Assembly: GCA_005881275.1 (NCBI GenBank)
Contig: VBEF01000017.1
Location: 23,987 to 87,986, forward strand
Direction of reading: 5' to 3'
Length of the DNA stretch: 64,000 bases
DNA from: Chloroflexota bacterium
GTDB lineage: Bacteria; Chloroflexota; Dormibacteria; Dormibacterales; Dormibacteraceae
The position numbers and the translations under genes are program-made. Below the pieces are notes generated by a model. It ran no database searches. It had not been told where the DNA came from and worked only from the letters and a program-made list of their open reading frames with translations. Positions 19,632 to 30,131 of this stretch are shown here, in pieces (within the stretch, counting starts at the first letter, position 1; each line of letters starts with the position of its first letter).

Positions 19632-20497
19632 TCGACAAACCTTGTCCTGGACAACCGGAGGTAGATGAGCCCCGCGCCGAGGACGGCCGCCGCGATCAAC
19701 CAACCCGAGGTGGCGCCGACGGGCCAGTCGTTGACTCCGAAGGCGCGGTTGTAGCTGTACAGGGCCGGTGTCACGGTCGCCGGCCCCGGGCCGCCCCCGG
19801 TCAGGATCAGGACCGCGTCGAACGTCCCCAACGACAGGCCGGTGAGCAGCATCGTGATCGTGAGCAGTAGAGGGCGGACGGCGGGGATGGCGACGTGCCG
19901 CACCCGTCCCGTCCACGATGCGCCGCTCAGGGTCGCCTCCTCCCAACGCTCGCTCGGGATAGAAGCCAGGCTTGGCAGGAGCAAGAACGTGACAAACGGA
20001 GCCACCCGCCACACCTCGACCGCGATCACGGCGGGAAGCGCAAGGCGCGGGTCGCCCAGCGGCGACGGCAGGTCCGGCCGGCCAAGCCAGCCCAGGACGA
20101 AATCCACGACGCCGGTAGCGCTGCCGAACAGGAAATGCCACATCACTCCGCTCGCGATGGGACTGACCAGCCACGGCAGCAGGAGCAAGACCCGCAGCGC
20201 CGCGCGCCCGTGGAACGGGCGGCGCAGCAAATAGGCGACGCTGAACCCGATCACGAGCTCGAGCGGCACGGCCACGAGCGTGAAGACGGCGACGTTGCGG
20301 GCCGCGGAGCCGAACAGGGGGTCGCGGATGACCGCCGCGTAGTTGGCGAGCCCCGAAAAATGCACGCCGATCGCGAACGGCGAGTACGTCGTGAACGTCG
20401 CGAGCAAACCGAGGAGCGCGGGAAGGACGAGCCAGCCGGCGAGGAGAAGGGCAAGCGGCGCGAACAGGAACAGCCTGTCGCGACGCGTCAGACGCAC
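19628..20497 (-). CDS. CUT1 ABC transporter permease (MalF-like)
   Basis: MRLTRRDRLFLFAPLALLLAGWLVLPALLGLLATFT...; EEATLSGASWTGRVRHVAIPAVRPLLL. Confidence 0.9.
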   Translation of the reverse strand: MRLTRRDRLFLFAPLALLLAGWLVLPALLGLLATFTTYSPFAIGVHFSGLANYAAVIRDPLFGSAARNVAVFTLVAVPLELVIGFSVAYLLRRPFHGRAALRVLLLLPWLVSPIASGVMWHFLFGSATGVVDFVLGWLGRPDLPSPLGDPRLALPAVIAVEVWRVAPFVTFLLLPSLASIPSERWEEATLSGASWTGRVRHVAIPAVRPLLLTITMLLTGLSLGTFDAVLILTGGGPGPATVTPALYSYNRAFGVNDWPVGATSGWLIAAAVLGAGLIYLRLSRTRFVE

Positions 20498-20500
20498 GTC

Positions 20501-21271
20501 TTACTTTGTGCCGCTGACGCCGCCGTCGACGACCAACCCCGACGCCATCACGAACCTGGATTCGTCCGACGCGAGGTAGAGCGCCGCGTTCGCGACGTCC
20601 TCTGGCCGTCCCAGGTCGTTCGTGAGCTGTCGCTTGCGAATCGCCGCCATACCTTCCTCCGGGTCGGTGTAAGACTCCTTCAGATAGCGTTCGACAAACG
20701 GCGTGAGTATGGTGCCGGGCAGCAGGGCGTTGACCCGAATCCCGTGCGGCGCCACATCGACCTGCATCGACTTGGTCAGGGACAGAACCGCGCCCTTGGA
20801 GGCCGCGTATGAAACGCGGCGCGCGAGGCCGATCTCCGCGATGCACGACGACATGTTGATGATCGAGCCCGAACGCTGCTTGATCATGTACGGCACCACG
20901 GCACGGCTCATCAGGTAGACGCCGCGGACGTTCACCCGCATCACGCGGTCGAACAGCTCGGGCTCCGTCTCCAGCACATCTCCGACGCCGCCTATGCCGG
21001 CGTTGTTGAACAGGACGTCGATACGCTCGAATCGATGCACCACGCGCTCCGCCAGGGCCAGGGTCTCGGCCTGGTCGGTGACGTCGACGTGCTCCGCAAC
21101 CGCTTCGCCCCCTGCCTTGGTGATCTCCTCAGCCGTCGTCTCGGCTGCGCCGAGATCGACATCCGAGACGATCACGCGCGCGCCCTCGCGCGCAAACAGG
21201 CGCGCGCTCGTCTGGCCGATGCCCGAGCCCGCGCCCGTGATCACGCAAACCTTTCCGTCGAGTCTGCCCAT
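20501..21271 (-). CDS. SDR family oxidoreductase (candidate 2-keto-3-deoxy-L-fuconate dehydrogenase)
   Basis: GKVCVITGAGSGIGQTSARLFAREGARVIVSDV, NNAGIGG, YAASKGA; C-terminal DGGVSGTK. Confidence 0.88.
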   Translation of the reverse strand: MGRLDGKVCVITGAGSGIGQTSARLFAREGARVIVSDVDLGAAETTAEEITKAGGEAVAEHVDVTDQAETLALAERVVHRFERIDVLFNNAGIGGVGDVLETEPELFDRVMRVNVRGVYLMSRAVVPYMIKQRSGSIINMSSCIAEIGLARRVSYAASKGAVLSLTKSMQVDVAPHGIRVNALLPGTILTPFVERYLKESYTDPEEGMAAIRKRQLTNDLGRPEDVANAALYLASDESRFVMASGLVVDGGVSGTK

Positions 21272-21332
21272 CGCGTTAGCTATATGCTGAAGCTCCGATG
21301 TTTGTCAATCAAATCGGGCCGTCCTATGCATT

Positions 21333-22100
21333 TTGGAACGAATGAAGGCACCGAACGTCGGACCTCTGGCGGGCAATGGATCAGGTCGCAAACGAGGCGC
21401 CGCCCGCGCCCCGAGCGTCACCGACGACGCCATCGACAAGATCCGAGAGCGAATTGTGTCAGGTGCCTGGGGCCCGGGCGACCGGCTGCCGAAAGAGAGC
21501 GAGCTGGCCGCGGAGCTCGGGCTCTCCCGCAACTCGCTCCGCGAAGCCGTCCGCGCGCTCTCCCAGCTGCGCGTGTTGGAGGTGCGCCAGGGCGACGGCA
21601 CCTACGTCAGCAGCCTCGAACCCGACCTGCTCCTGGAGAGCACCGGCTTCATCAGCCACCTCTTGCTGGGCGAGACGGCGATCGCGCTGTACGAGGTCCG
21701 TCGCATCCTCGAAGCCGCCGCCGCGGCCCTGGCCGCCGCGCGTATCGACGATGAGGAAAAACAGGACCTCGGATCCAGTCTCGATCGGATGCGCGAGGCG
21801 CAGGGAGTCGAGGAGCTCGTCGAGGCCGATGTAGCCTTTCATGCCGTGATCGCCCGCGCGACCGGGAACCCGGTTCTGATCTCCCTGCTCGCCAGCCTTT
21901 CGACGCGTATGCATCGCGTCCGCCTCTGGCACGGCCGGGCCGCCGACAACGCGCTCGATGTGACGCGCGAAGAGCACCGCCGGATCTACGAGGCGATCAT
22001 GCAGGGTGACCCCGAGCTGGCGCGGGCAGCGGCGACGGCGCACATCGCCAGCGGCGAGCGCTGGCTGCGGAAGCAGGTCGAAACGGGAGCGTCAGCCTGA
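21333..22100 (+). CDS. GntR/FadR (FCD) family regulator
   Basis: IRERIVSGAWGPGDRLPKESELAAELGLSRNSLREAVRALSQLRVLEVRQGDGTYV. Confidence 0.9.
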   Translation: MERMKAPNVGPLAGNGSGRKRGAARAPSVTDDAIDKIRERIVSGAWGPGDRLPKESELAAELGLSRNSLREAVRALSQLRVLEVRQGDGTYVSSLEPDLLLESTGFISHLLLGETAIALYEVRRILEAAAAALAAARIDDEEKQDLGSSLDRMREAQGVEELVEADVAFHAVIARATGNPVLISLLASLSTRMHRVRLWHGRAADNALDVTREEHRRIYEAIMQGDPELARAAATAHIASGERWLRKQVETGASA

Positions 22101-23074
22101 ATCCGACAGAGCGGGTCAAGCTTGGCCCCACGTCGCTCCAGGTCACACGGCTGGGTTTCGGCACTGCTCCCCTGGGGGGTCTGTTTCAGGCCCTCGCGGA
22201 TGACGAGGCGCACCGCGTCGTCGAGGCCGCGTGGTCGGCGGGCATTCGCTTTTTCGATACCGCGCCGCAGTATGGAAACGGCCTCGCGGAGCAGCGTCTC
22301 GGCACCGTCCTGAGAGCCAAACCGCGCGATCAGTTCGTGCTCGCGACCAAGGTCGGCCGCCTTCTCCGCGCGGGCGCTCCGCCACAGAGCGAGACGTTTC
22401 CCGATGCGCCCCCGCTCAATCCCGTCTTTGACTTCTCTTACGACGGCGTCATGCGTTCGGTCGAGGAGAGCGTTGCGCGGCTGGGCATCGAGCGCATCGA
22501 CATCCTTCACATCCACGACCCTGACGATCACTTCGCCGAAGCCCTGTCCGAAGCGTATCCGGCACTCGACCGGCTTCGGGCGGAAGGGACCATCACGGCG
22601 GTCGGAGCCGGCATGAACCAGGCCGAGATGCTGGCTCGTTTCGCGCGCGAGGCGAACTTCGACTGCTTCCTGCTCGCCGGCCGGTACACGCTGCTCGACC
22701 AGGTCGGCTTGAAGGAGCTGCTGCCGCTTTGCGCAGAGCGCGGGATCGCGATCATCGCGGGCGGAGTTTTCAACAGCGGCATCCTGGCCGATCCGACGCC
22801 CGGCACTCACTACAACTACAAGGCCGCCCCCGACGAGCTCGTCCAGCGAGCCGGGCGCATCAAAGCCGTCTGCGAGCGCCACGGCGTATCGCAGAAGGCC
22901 GCGGCGATCCAGTTTCCACTTGGGCATCCGGCCGTGCAGACAGTACTCACCGGATGCCGGTCGGTGGACGAGCTCAACGAAAACGTGGAGGCGTTTCAGG
23001 CGCCGATACCGCCGGCTGCGTGGGACGAGCTCAAGGCTGATGGCCTCCTCGTGGCCGACGCGCCGGTCCCCTGA
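22097..23074 (+). CDS. Aldo/keto reductase (L-fucose / D-threo-aldose 1-dehydrogenase-like), apparent CTG start
   Basis: Conserved N-terminus VKLGPTSLQVTRLGFGTAPLGGLF...GIRFFDTAPQYGNGLAEQRLG lies upstream of the ORF-track start at 22337; open from 22010 with no ATG/GTG/TTG before 22337; CTG at 22097 with GGGAG 7 nt upstream. Confidence 0.85.
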   Translation: MNPTERVKLGPTSLQVTRLGFGTAPLGGLFQALADDEAHRVVEAAWSAGIRFFDTAPQYGNGLAEQRLGTVLRAKPRDQFVLATKVGRLLRAGAPPQSETFPDAPPLNPVFDFSYDGVMRSVEESVARLGIERIDILHIHDPDDHFAEALSEAYPALDRLRAEGTITAVGAGMNQAEMLARFAREANFDCFLLAGRYTLLDQVGLKELLPLCAERGIAIIAGGVFNSGILADPTPGTHYNYKAAPDELVQRAGRIKAVCERHGVSQKAAAIQFPLGHPAVQTVLTGCRSVDELNENVEAFQAPIPPAAWDELKADGLLVADAPVP

Positions 23075-23901
23075 TGGTGGTCGATGCCCACCACCATCTC
23101 TGGGATCCCGCCCACCGGAAGTATCCGTGGATGGAGGATGACCTGGCCTCGATTCGCAGGCGCTTCGACGCGGGCGACCTGAAGCCGCTGCTCGACGCGA
23201 ACGGCATCGACCGAACGGTGGTCGTCCAGACTGTCTCGAGCCTGGAGGAGACGCGCGAGTTCCTCGAGGCCGCCGCGGAAAACGAGTTCATCGCCGGCGT
23301 GGTCGGCTGGGTGGACCTGACCGATCGGTCGGTGGCGAAGACCCTGGCCGGACTCCGCCGGAGCGAGGGTGGGAGCTTCCTGGTCGGGATCCGTCACCAG
23401 GTCCACGACGAGCCCGATCCGACGTGGCTGCTGCGTGAAGATGTGCAGCACGGGATCGCCGCGGTGGGGGAGGCCGGGCTGGCCTATGACGTCCTTGTTC
23501 GCACCCGAGAGCTGCCGGCCGCGCTGAAGACCGTGAAGCGGCACCCCCAGATTCGGTTTGTCATCGACCACGCCGCGAAGCCGCGCATCGCCGCCGGGGC
23601 CTGGGACTCCGCCTGGGAAGAAGCGCTCGCGCCGCTGAGCGAGCTGCCCAACGTCACGTGCAAGGTCTCCGGTCTTTTCACCGAAGCGGACTGGAAATCC
23701 TGGAAGGCCGAGCACGTAGAGCCCTACGTGCGACGGGTGATCGACTGGTTCGGCGCCGACCGGTGCATGTTCGGGTCGGACTGGCCGGTCTCATTGCTGG
23801 CCGCGTCATATCAGCAGGTTGTCACGACGATGCGCGACCTCGTCGCGAACGACGATCAGATCATGGGCGGCACGGCCGCGAAGGTGTACGGCCTGAGCTA
23901 G
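23074..23901 (+). CDS. Amidohydrolase, L-fuconolactonase-type
   Basis: MVVDAHHHLWDPAHRKYPWMEDDLASIRRRF..., FVIDHAAKPRIAAG, CMFGSDWPVSLLAASY. Confidence 0.88.
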   Translation: MVVDAHHHLWDPAHRKYPWMEDDLASIRRRFDAGDLKPLLDANGIDRTVVVQTVSSLEETREFLEAAAENEFIAGVVGWVDLTDRSVAKTLAGLRRSEGGSFLVGIRHQVHDEPDPTWLLREDVQHGIAAVGEAGLAYDVLVRTRELPAALKTVKRHPQIRFVIDHAAKPRIAAGAWDSAWEEALAPLSELPNVTCKVSGLFTEADWKSWKAEHVEPYVRRVIDWFGADRCMFGSDWPVSLLAASYQQVVTTMRDLVANDDQIMGGTAAKVYGLS

Positions 23902-23910
23902 CGTCTTGCT

Positions 23911-23955
23911 CCTCACCATTTAAGGGGATGTGGCGCCGAAGGCGCCGGAGGGGCC
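23911..23955. repeat. REP-like element copy A
   Basis: CCTCACCATTTAAGGGGATGTGGCGCCGAAGGCGCCGGAGGGGCC; hairpin GGCGCC-GAA-GGCGCC; matches copy at 48986-49032. Confidence 0.6.
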
Positions 23956-24024
23956 AGGCGCTCGCGCCTAGGGCCTGCAGGTTCACCGTCGCCGGAGACA
24001 CGCTCCCAACGCTACGTGGGGGAT

Positions 24025-25360
<1,336 letters not shown>

Positions 25361-25368
<8 letters not shown>

Positions 25369-26407
25369 GGGACGGGACTCTCGTGGCCCGCACGTCGACC
25401 GGCTGCCGTCGCGTCGCCGACTCGACCGCCGCCGCCATGAACGCCACGGTGCCGACGTTTTCGCGGCCGGAGCACTCGGGTTCGCGTTTCTCGCGGATCG
25501 CGTGGGCGAACTCGGTCAGCGTTCCCCAACGATCGACCCGCATCTCTGGCATGGGCAGTCGTTTCGACCGTCCGCCCAGAGGCCGGATCATGACCCTGTC
25601 GGCGAGCGCGCCATTGTCGTTGCGGCTCGTCCACGCGACCTCACCGCGCTCGAACTCCATGCGCCACTCGCCGGCCCAAGGCGTGATCGGGGCGGCGCTG
25701 ACCCAGCTCCCGCGATAGCTCACGACGATGTCGCCGAAAACGACGGTGGCGACGGCAACCGCCGGACCTGCAAATGCGCTCCAGGCTGGATTCCAAGACT
25801 CGCAGTAGATCCGATCGGGTTCGCGGTTGAGGAGCATGCGGAGCAGGTCGAAGTGGTGGATCGACATGTCGACCAGCAGCGGCTGCTCATCGCCGTGATG
25901 GCGCGCCCGGACCGTGGTGCTGACGCCTGAGAAGCGGCGGAAGTCGATCGATACCTCGGCGAGCTTGCCGAGCGCTTGCTCCTGGATGAGTCGCGCGACG
26001 GTCCGCACAGCTGGGAAGAAGCGGTAGTTCTGGCTCACCATCAGGGCCACGCCCTTCGATGCGGCGGCGCTGACGAGCTCCTCGGCCGTCATGACGTCGG
26101 GCGCGAACGGCTTCTCGACCAGGACGTGAAGTCCGGCGTCGACGGCGGCCCGGGTCAGCGGCGCGTGACCGTCGAGGGTCGCGGTGACAAGCACCGCCTC
26201 AGCCTCTGTCTTGGCGATGGCCTCGCGCAGCGTTGCGAAGCACCGATCCGCCGCACCGGGAACTTCTTGCTGAAGCAGCTTCAGCGACCCTGGATCGGAG
26301 TCGACGTAGCCGGCGACCTCGACTTCCTTGACCTCGGGGATGACTCGCCAGGCCCAATCTCGCCCCCAGCCGCCCAACCCGACCTGCAGCAACCGAATCG
26401 GCTTCAC
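25361..26407 (-). CDS. Gfo/Idh/MocA family oxidoreductase
   Basis: VKPIRLLQVGLGGWGRDWAWRVIPEV; LVEKPFAPDVMTAEELV; GTG start at 26407 preferred over ORF-track start. Confidence 0.85.
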
Positions 26408-26432
26408 GGTTTCGGCAAGAATAAGGCAGGTC

Positions 26433-27608
26433 GTGAAGCCAATCACCGAGATCGGCGCCGCCGTTGTCGGCACAGGGTTCATCGGCGTCGTCCACGTCGA
26501 GGCGCTGAGGCGCCTCGGTGTCCAGGTCCATGGTGTGGTCGGGTCGAGCCGGCAGCGCGCGGCATCGAGAGCCCGCGACCTCGGTTTGCCCCCCGCCTAT
26601 GAGAGCTTTCAGGCGATGCTGAATGATGCGCGAGTCGACGTCGTTCACATCACGTCGCCCAATCACCTGCACCACGAGCACGCGAAGGCCGCGCTGGAGG
26701 CGGGCAAGCACGTCGTCTGCGAGAAGCCGCTGGCGATGAGCTCAGCGCAATCGGCCGAGCTGCTCGAGGTGGCGCAGCGGAGCGGGCGCGTGCACGCGGT
26801 GAACTTCAACCTGCGCTTCTACGCCACGAATCAGCACGTCCACGGCATGATTGCGAACCGCGAGCTGGGCGACGTCCGTCTGGTTTCAGGTCACTACCTG
26901 CAGGACTGGCTGCTGCTCGACACGGACTGGAACTGGCGCCTGGACCCTCAGCTCGGTGGAGACCTTCGAGCCGTTGCCGACATCGGGTCGCACTGGATGG
27001 ACCTGACAACTTTTCTCACGGGCAAGCGGATCACAGCGGTGATGGCCGACCTGACCACGTTCATCAAGACCCGGCACCAACCATCCGGTCCGGTCGAGAC
27101 GTTCGCCACAGGTCGGGCGGTCGATGCGGTAGCGCGCGAGATCCATACGGAGGACGTCGCGACCATCTTGCTTCACTATGAGGACGGCGCTCGCGGTGCG
27201 GTCACCGTCTCTCAGCTCAGTGCCGGCCGGAAGAACTCGCTCGTATTCGAGATCGACGGCTCGAGCTCCGCCGCCTCCTGGAACTCAGAGAATCCTGATG
27301 AGCTGTGGATCGGGCATCGGGGCAGGCCCAACGAGCTGCTCCTGCGCGACCCGGCAATCCTGAACGACGACGGACGAAGGGTGGCGAGCCTCCCGGGTGG
27401 TCACGTCGAGGGCTTCGCCGACACCTTCAAAGCCCTGTACGCGGAGGTCTATCGCTCGGTCGCCGCAGGAAGACCGGCGGCCGGATACCCGACGTTTGCC
27501 GACGGCCACGACTCGATGCTCGTCTGCGAGGCCGTGGCGCGCAGCTCGAAGGAGGCTCACTGGGTCGAGGTCGAGAGAAGCCGCGCCGCGGCCGAACGAA
27601 GGCGATGA
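26433..27608 (+). CDS. Gfo/Idh/MocA family oxidoreductase
   Basis: ITEIGAAVVGTGFIGVVHVEALRRLG; VVCEKPLAMSSAQSAEL; GTG at 26433. Confidence 0.88.
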   Translation: MKPITEIGAAVVGTGFIGVVHVEALRRLGVQVHGVVGSSRQRAASRARDLGLPPAYESFQAMLNDARVDVVHITSPNHLHHEHAKAALEAGKHVVCEKPLAMSSAQSAELLEVAQRSGRVHAVNFNLRFYATNQHVHGMIANRELGDVRLVSGHYLQDWLLLDTDWNWRLDPQLGGDLRAVADIGSHWMDLTTFLTGKRITAVMADLTTFIKTRHQPSGPVETFATGRAVDAVAREIHTEDVATILLHYEDGARGAVTVSQLSAGRKNSLVFEIDGSSSAASWNSENPDELWIGHRGRPNELLLRDPAILNDDGRRVASLPGGHVEGFADTFKALYAEVYRSVAAGRPAAGYPTFADGHDSMLVCEAVARSSKEAHWVEVERSRAAAERRR

Positions 27609-28513
27609 AGCTCGGCCTGCTGACCGCCGCGTTTCCCTCGCTGACGCTCGAGCAGGTCGCTCAGTGGGCACACGACAACGGGTTCGAGGCGCTGGAGATC
27701 GCCTGCTGGCCGTCCGCCGCTGGCGAGGGGCGGCGCTACGCGGGGGTTGCGCACATCGACGTCGACCGTCTCGAGCCGAAACGAGTCCGCGACCTGATGA
27801 GGCGGTACAACCTGGAGATCTCGTCTCTCGCGTACTACCCGAACAACCTCGACCCCGACTCGGCGACAAGACAAGCGGCCAACGATCACCTGCGCGGGGT
27901 GATCGAAGCGGCAGAGCGGCTCGAGGTGGAAACAGTGGGCACATTCGTCGGCCGCGACCAGAACCGTTCGCTGGCCGACAACCTCGAAGACTTCAAGAAG
28001 GTTTGGCCGCCGATCATCAAGTTCGCCGCCCAGCACAAAGTGAAGGTCGCGATCGAGAACTGCCCGATGATCTTCTCCTCGGACGAGTGGCCGGGCGGCC
28101 GCAACCTGGCATACTCGCCGGCCATCTGGCGGCAGATGTTCGAGCTCATTCCGGATGAGAACTTCGGCTTGAACTTCGACCCTTCGCATCTTGTCTGGCA
28201 GTTCATCGACTACACGCGAGCGGTGCGCGAGTTCGGACCGCGCATCTTCCATGTCCACGCCAAAGATATGGAGATCGACCGCGACGGGCTTTACGAAAAC
28301 GGCGTGATGTCAGCCGGCCTCGGCTGGCAGGTGCCGAGACTTCCCGGCCTCGGCGAAGTCCGGTGGGATCGGTTCATCAGCACGCTGTACGCGATCGGCT
28401 ACGACTGGGTGGTCTCGATCGAGCACGAGGACCGCAAGTTCGAAGGCGAGCTCGAGCTGGTGCAGCGCGGCTTCCTCGTCGCCCGCAACACCCTCAGGCC
28501 GCTGCTCGTCTGA
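27605..28513 (+). CDS. Sugar phosphate isomerase/epimerase (xylose isomerase-like TIM barrel)
   Basis: MKLGLLTAAFPSLTLEQVAQWAHDNGFEALEIACW; NFDPSHLVWQ; IFHVHAKD; start overlaps preceding stop (ATGA). Confidence 0.9.
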   Translation: MKLGLLTAAFPSLTLEQVAQWAHDNGFEALEIACWPSAAGEGRRYAGVAHIDVDRLEPKRVRDLMRRYNLEISSLAYYPNNLDPDSATRQAANDHLRGVIEAAERLEVETVGTFVGRDQNRSLADNLEDFKKVWPPIIKFAAQHKVKVAIENCPMIFSSDEWPGGRNLAYSPAIWRQMFELIPDENFGLNFDPSHLVWQFIDYTRAVREFGPRIFHVHAKDMEIDRDGLYENGVMSAGLGWQVPRLPGLGEVRWDRFISTLYAIGYDWVVSIEHEDRKFEGELELVQRGFLVARNTLRPLLV

Positions 28514-28574
28514 GGGCGTAGTATTCGGCCGTCACTCGCGTGGAGTGGGGTGGATAAAAACGCGGGAGGACGAC

Positions 28575-29438
28575 ATGAGCACTACCGCCGAACGGTCTGG
28601 CGAGATCACCGAGCACGAGTCCCAGCAGGTCGAGCGTGCGAACGCATCAGGCCGCACGCCCGTCGTGTTCATCCACGGCTTGTGGCTCTTGCCGAGCAGC
28701 TGGGACCGATGGGCGGAATTGTTCGAGAACGCCGGCTTCACGGCGGTGAAGCCAGGTTGGCCCGACGATCCGGAAACCGTCTCGGAGGCGAAGGCGCATC
28801 CAGAGGTCTTCGCGGGCAAGAAGGTGGGCCAGGTCGCGGACCATGTCGACGCGGTCATCCACCGTCTGAACAAGAAGCCTGTCGTCATGGGCCACTCTTT
28901 CGGCGGGCTGCTGACGCAGATCGTCGCGGGCCGAGGTCACTCGGCGGCGTCGGTTGCGATCGACCCGGCGCCATTCCGCGGCGTGCTTCCACTCCCGATC
29001 TCGTCCCTCAAGTCCGCATCCCCGGTGCTTCAGAACCCAGCGAACTGGAACCGAGCAATCCCGCTCACCTATGAGCAGTTCCGCTACGCGTTCGCCAATG
29101 CCGTCAGCGAAGCGGAGGCGAGGGAGCTCTACGACACTTTCGCCGTCCCGGCGCCCGGCGCGCCTCTGTTTCAGGCCGCGGCCGCCAACGTGAACCCCTG
29201 GACGGAGGTGAAGGTCAACACCGTGAACCCCGAGCGGGGACCGCTGCTGATCATCTCCGGCGAGAAAGACCACACGGTTCCGTGGGCCATCGCGAATGCG
29301 TCCTACAAGCGCCAGAAGCGAAATCCAGGAGTGACCGAGATCACAGAGATGCCGAACCGCGGCCACGCCCTGGTCATCGACAACGGCTGGAAGGAGGTCG
29401 CGGAGACAGCGCTCGCCTTCATCAAGCGCTTCGTCTGA
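28575..29438 (+). CDS. Alpha/beta hydrolase
   Basis: PVVFIHGLWLLPSSWDRW, VVMGHSFGGLL, GHALVIDNGW. Confidence 0.9.
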   Translation: MSTTAERSGEITEHESQQVERANASGRTPVVFIHGLWLLPSSWDRWAELFENAGFTAVKPGWPDDPETVSEAKAHPEVFAGKKVGQVADHVDAVIHRLNKKPVVMGHSFGGLLTQIVAGRGHSAASVAIDPAPFRGVLPLPISSLKSASPVLQNPANWNRAIPLTYEQFRYAFANAVSEAEARELYDTFAVPAPGAPLFQAAAANVNPWTEVKVNTVNPERGPLLIISGEKDHTVPWAIANASYKRQKRNPGVTEITEMPNRGHALVIDNGWKEVAETALAFIKRFV

Positions 29439-30069
29439 GGGCGGCAACGGTCCACACCGGACCTCGCTGATCGAGAATCGGCTCCAGGCCGCGGCGCTTC
29501 GTCGTCGCGATGATCTCCTCGGGCGGGTGCACGAAGATGTGGAACTCGCGGCGCAAGAGCCACAGCAAGAGGTTGCTGATGCCGAGGCCGGCGCGCATCC
29601 ACCACGCGCCCGTCGGGTAGCTCAGGACGAGCAGCTGCCGCGCGCGATCCGCGGCCGCGCCCGCCAGCCGAGGCATATCGGGGTAGCAGCAGATGACGCG
29701 GTTCATGATCACGACGTCCGCGCCCTCGACCTGGCTCGCCGCCTGGGCGAAGTCCGTCACCTTGCGCTCGACGCGGTCGGTCAACCCAGCGTCGCTCAGC
29801 AGGCGCGCGGCGACGTCCTCATACGTTGGCGTCAGCTCGATGCTCACCGCGCGAGCCGCACCGGCTTTCAGGAGTTCGATCTGGACGGTTCCGATGCCGC
29901 CGCCCACCTCGAGCACGGTTCGGCCTTCGACGCCTTGAGACTTCAAAAAGTCCACGATCCGGCGCGAAGTTCCATCAAGGCCCCTGCGGCGGTAGCGGCG
30001 CGCCTCGGCACGTGCGCTGCGCTCGCTGAAGACCCATTTGTAACCCTTCGGCGAGCAGCAGTCGGTCAC
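29422..30069 (-). CDS. Class I SAM-dependent methyltransferase
   Basis: VLEVGGGIGTVQIELLKAGAARAVSIELTPTYEDVA; convergent 17-bp overlap with upstream hydrolase gene. Confidence 0.85.
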   Translation of the reverse strand: MTDCCSPKGYKWVFSERSARAEARRYRRRGLDGTSRRIVDFLKSQGVEGRTVLEVGGGIGTVQIELLKAGAARAVSIELTPTYEDVAARLLSDAGLTDRVERKVTDFAQAASQVEGADVVIMNRVICCYPDMPRLAGAAADRARQLLVLSYPTGAWWMRAGLGISNLLLWLLRREFHIFVHPPEEIIATTKRRGLEPILDQRGPVWTVAALRRSA

Positions 30070-30097
30070 GAGTCAGATCTTCCGGCGACCGGCCGAG

Positions 30098-30124
30098 GAG
30101 AGGGATCCATGGGGCTTCCCTCTC
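30098..30124. terminator. Hairpin GAGAGGGA...TCCCTCTC near the 3' end of corA
   Basis: 8-bp perfect inverted repeat just beyond the corA-like stop; no clean U-run on the minus strand. Confidence 0.4.
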
Positions 30125-30131
30125 ATTATTT

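Noticed and set aside
18822-20846. 674-aa ORF on the minus strand
   Set aside because: N-terminal half is Arg/Pro-rich shadow translation of the other permease and SDR; the real gene is 18822-19631
20703-22927. Minus-strand ORFs overlapping FadR/AKR (e.g. 21986..22927)
   Set aside because: Shadow ORFs; the plus-strand AKR and FadR proteins have clear family motifs
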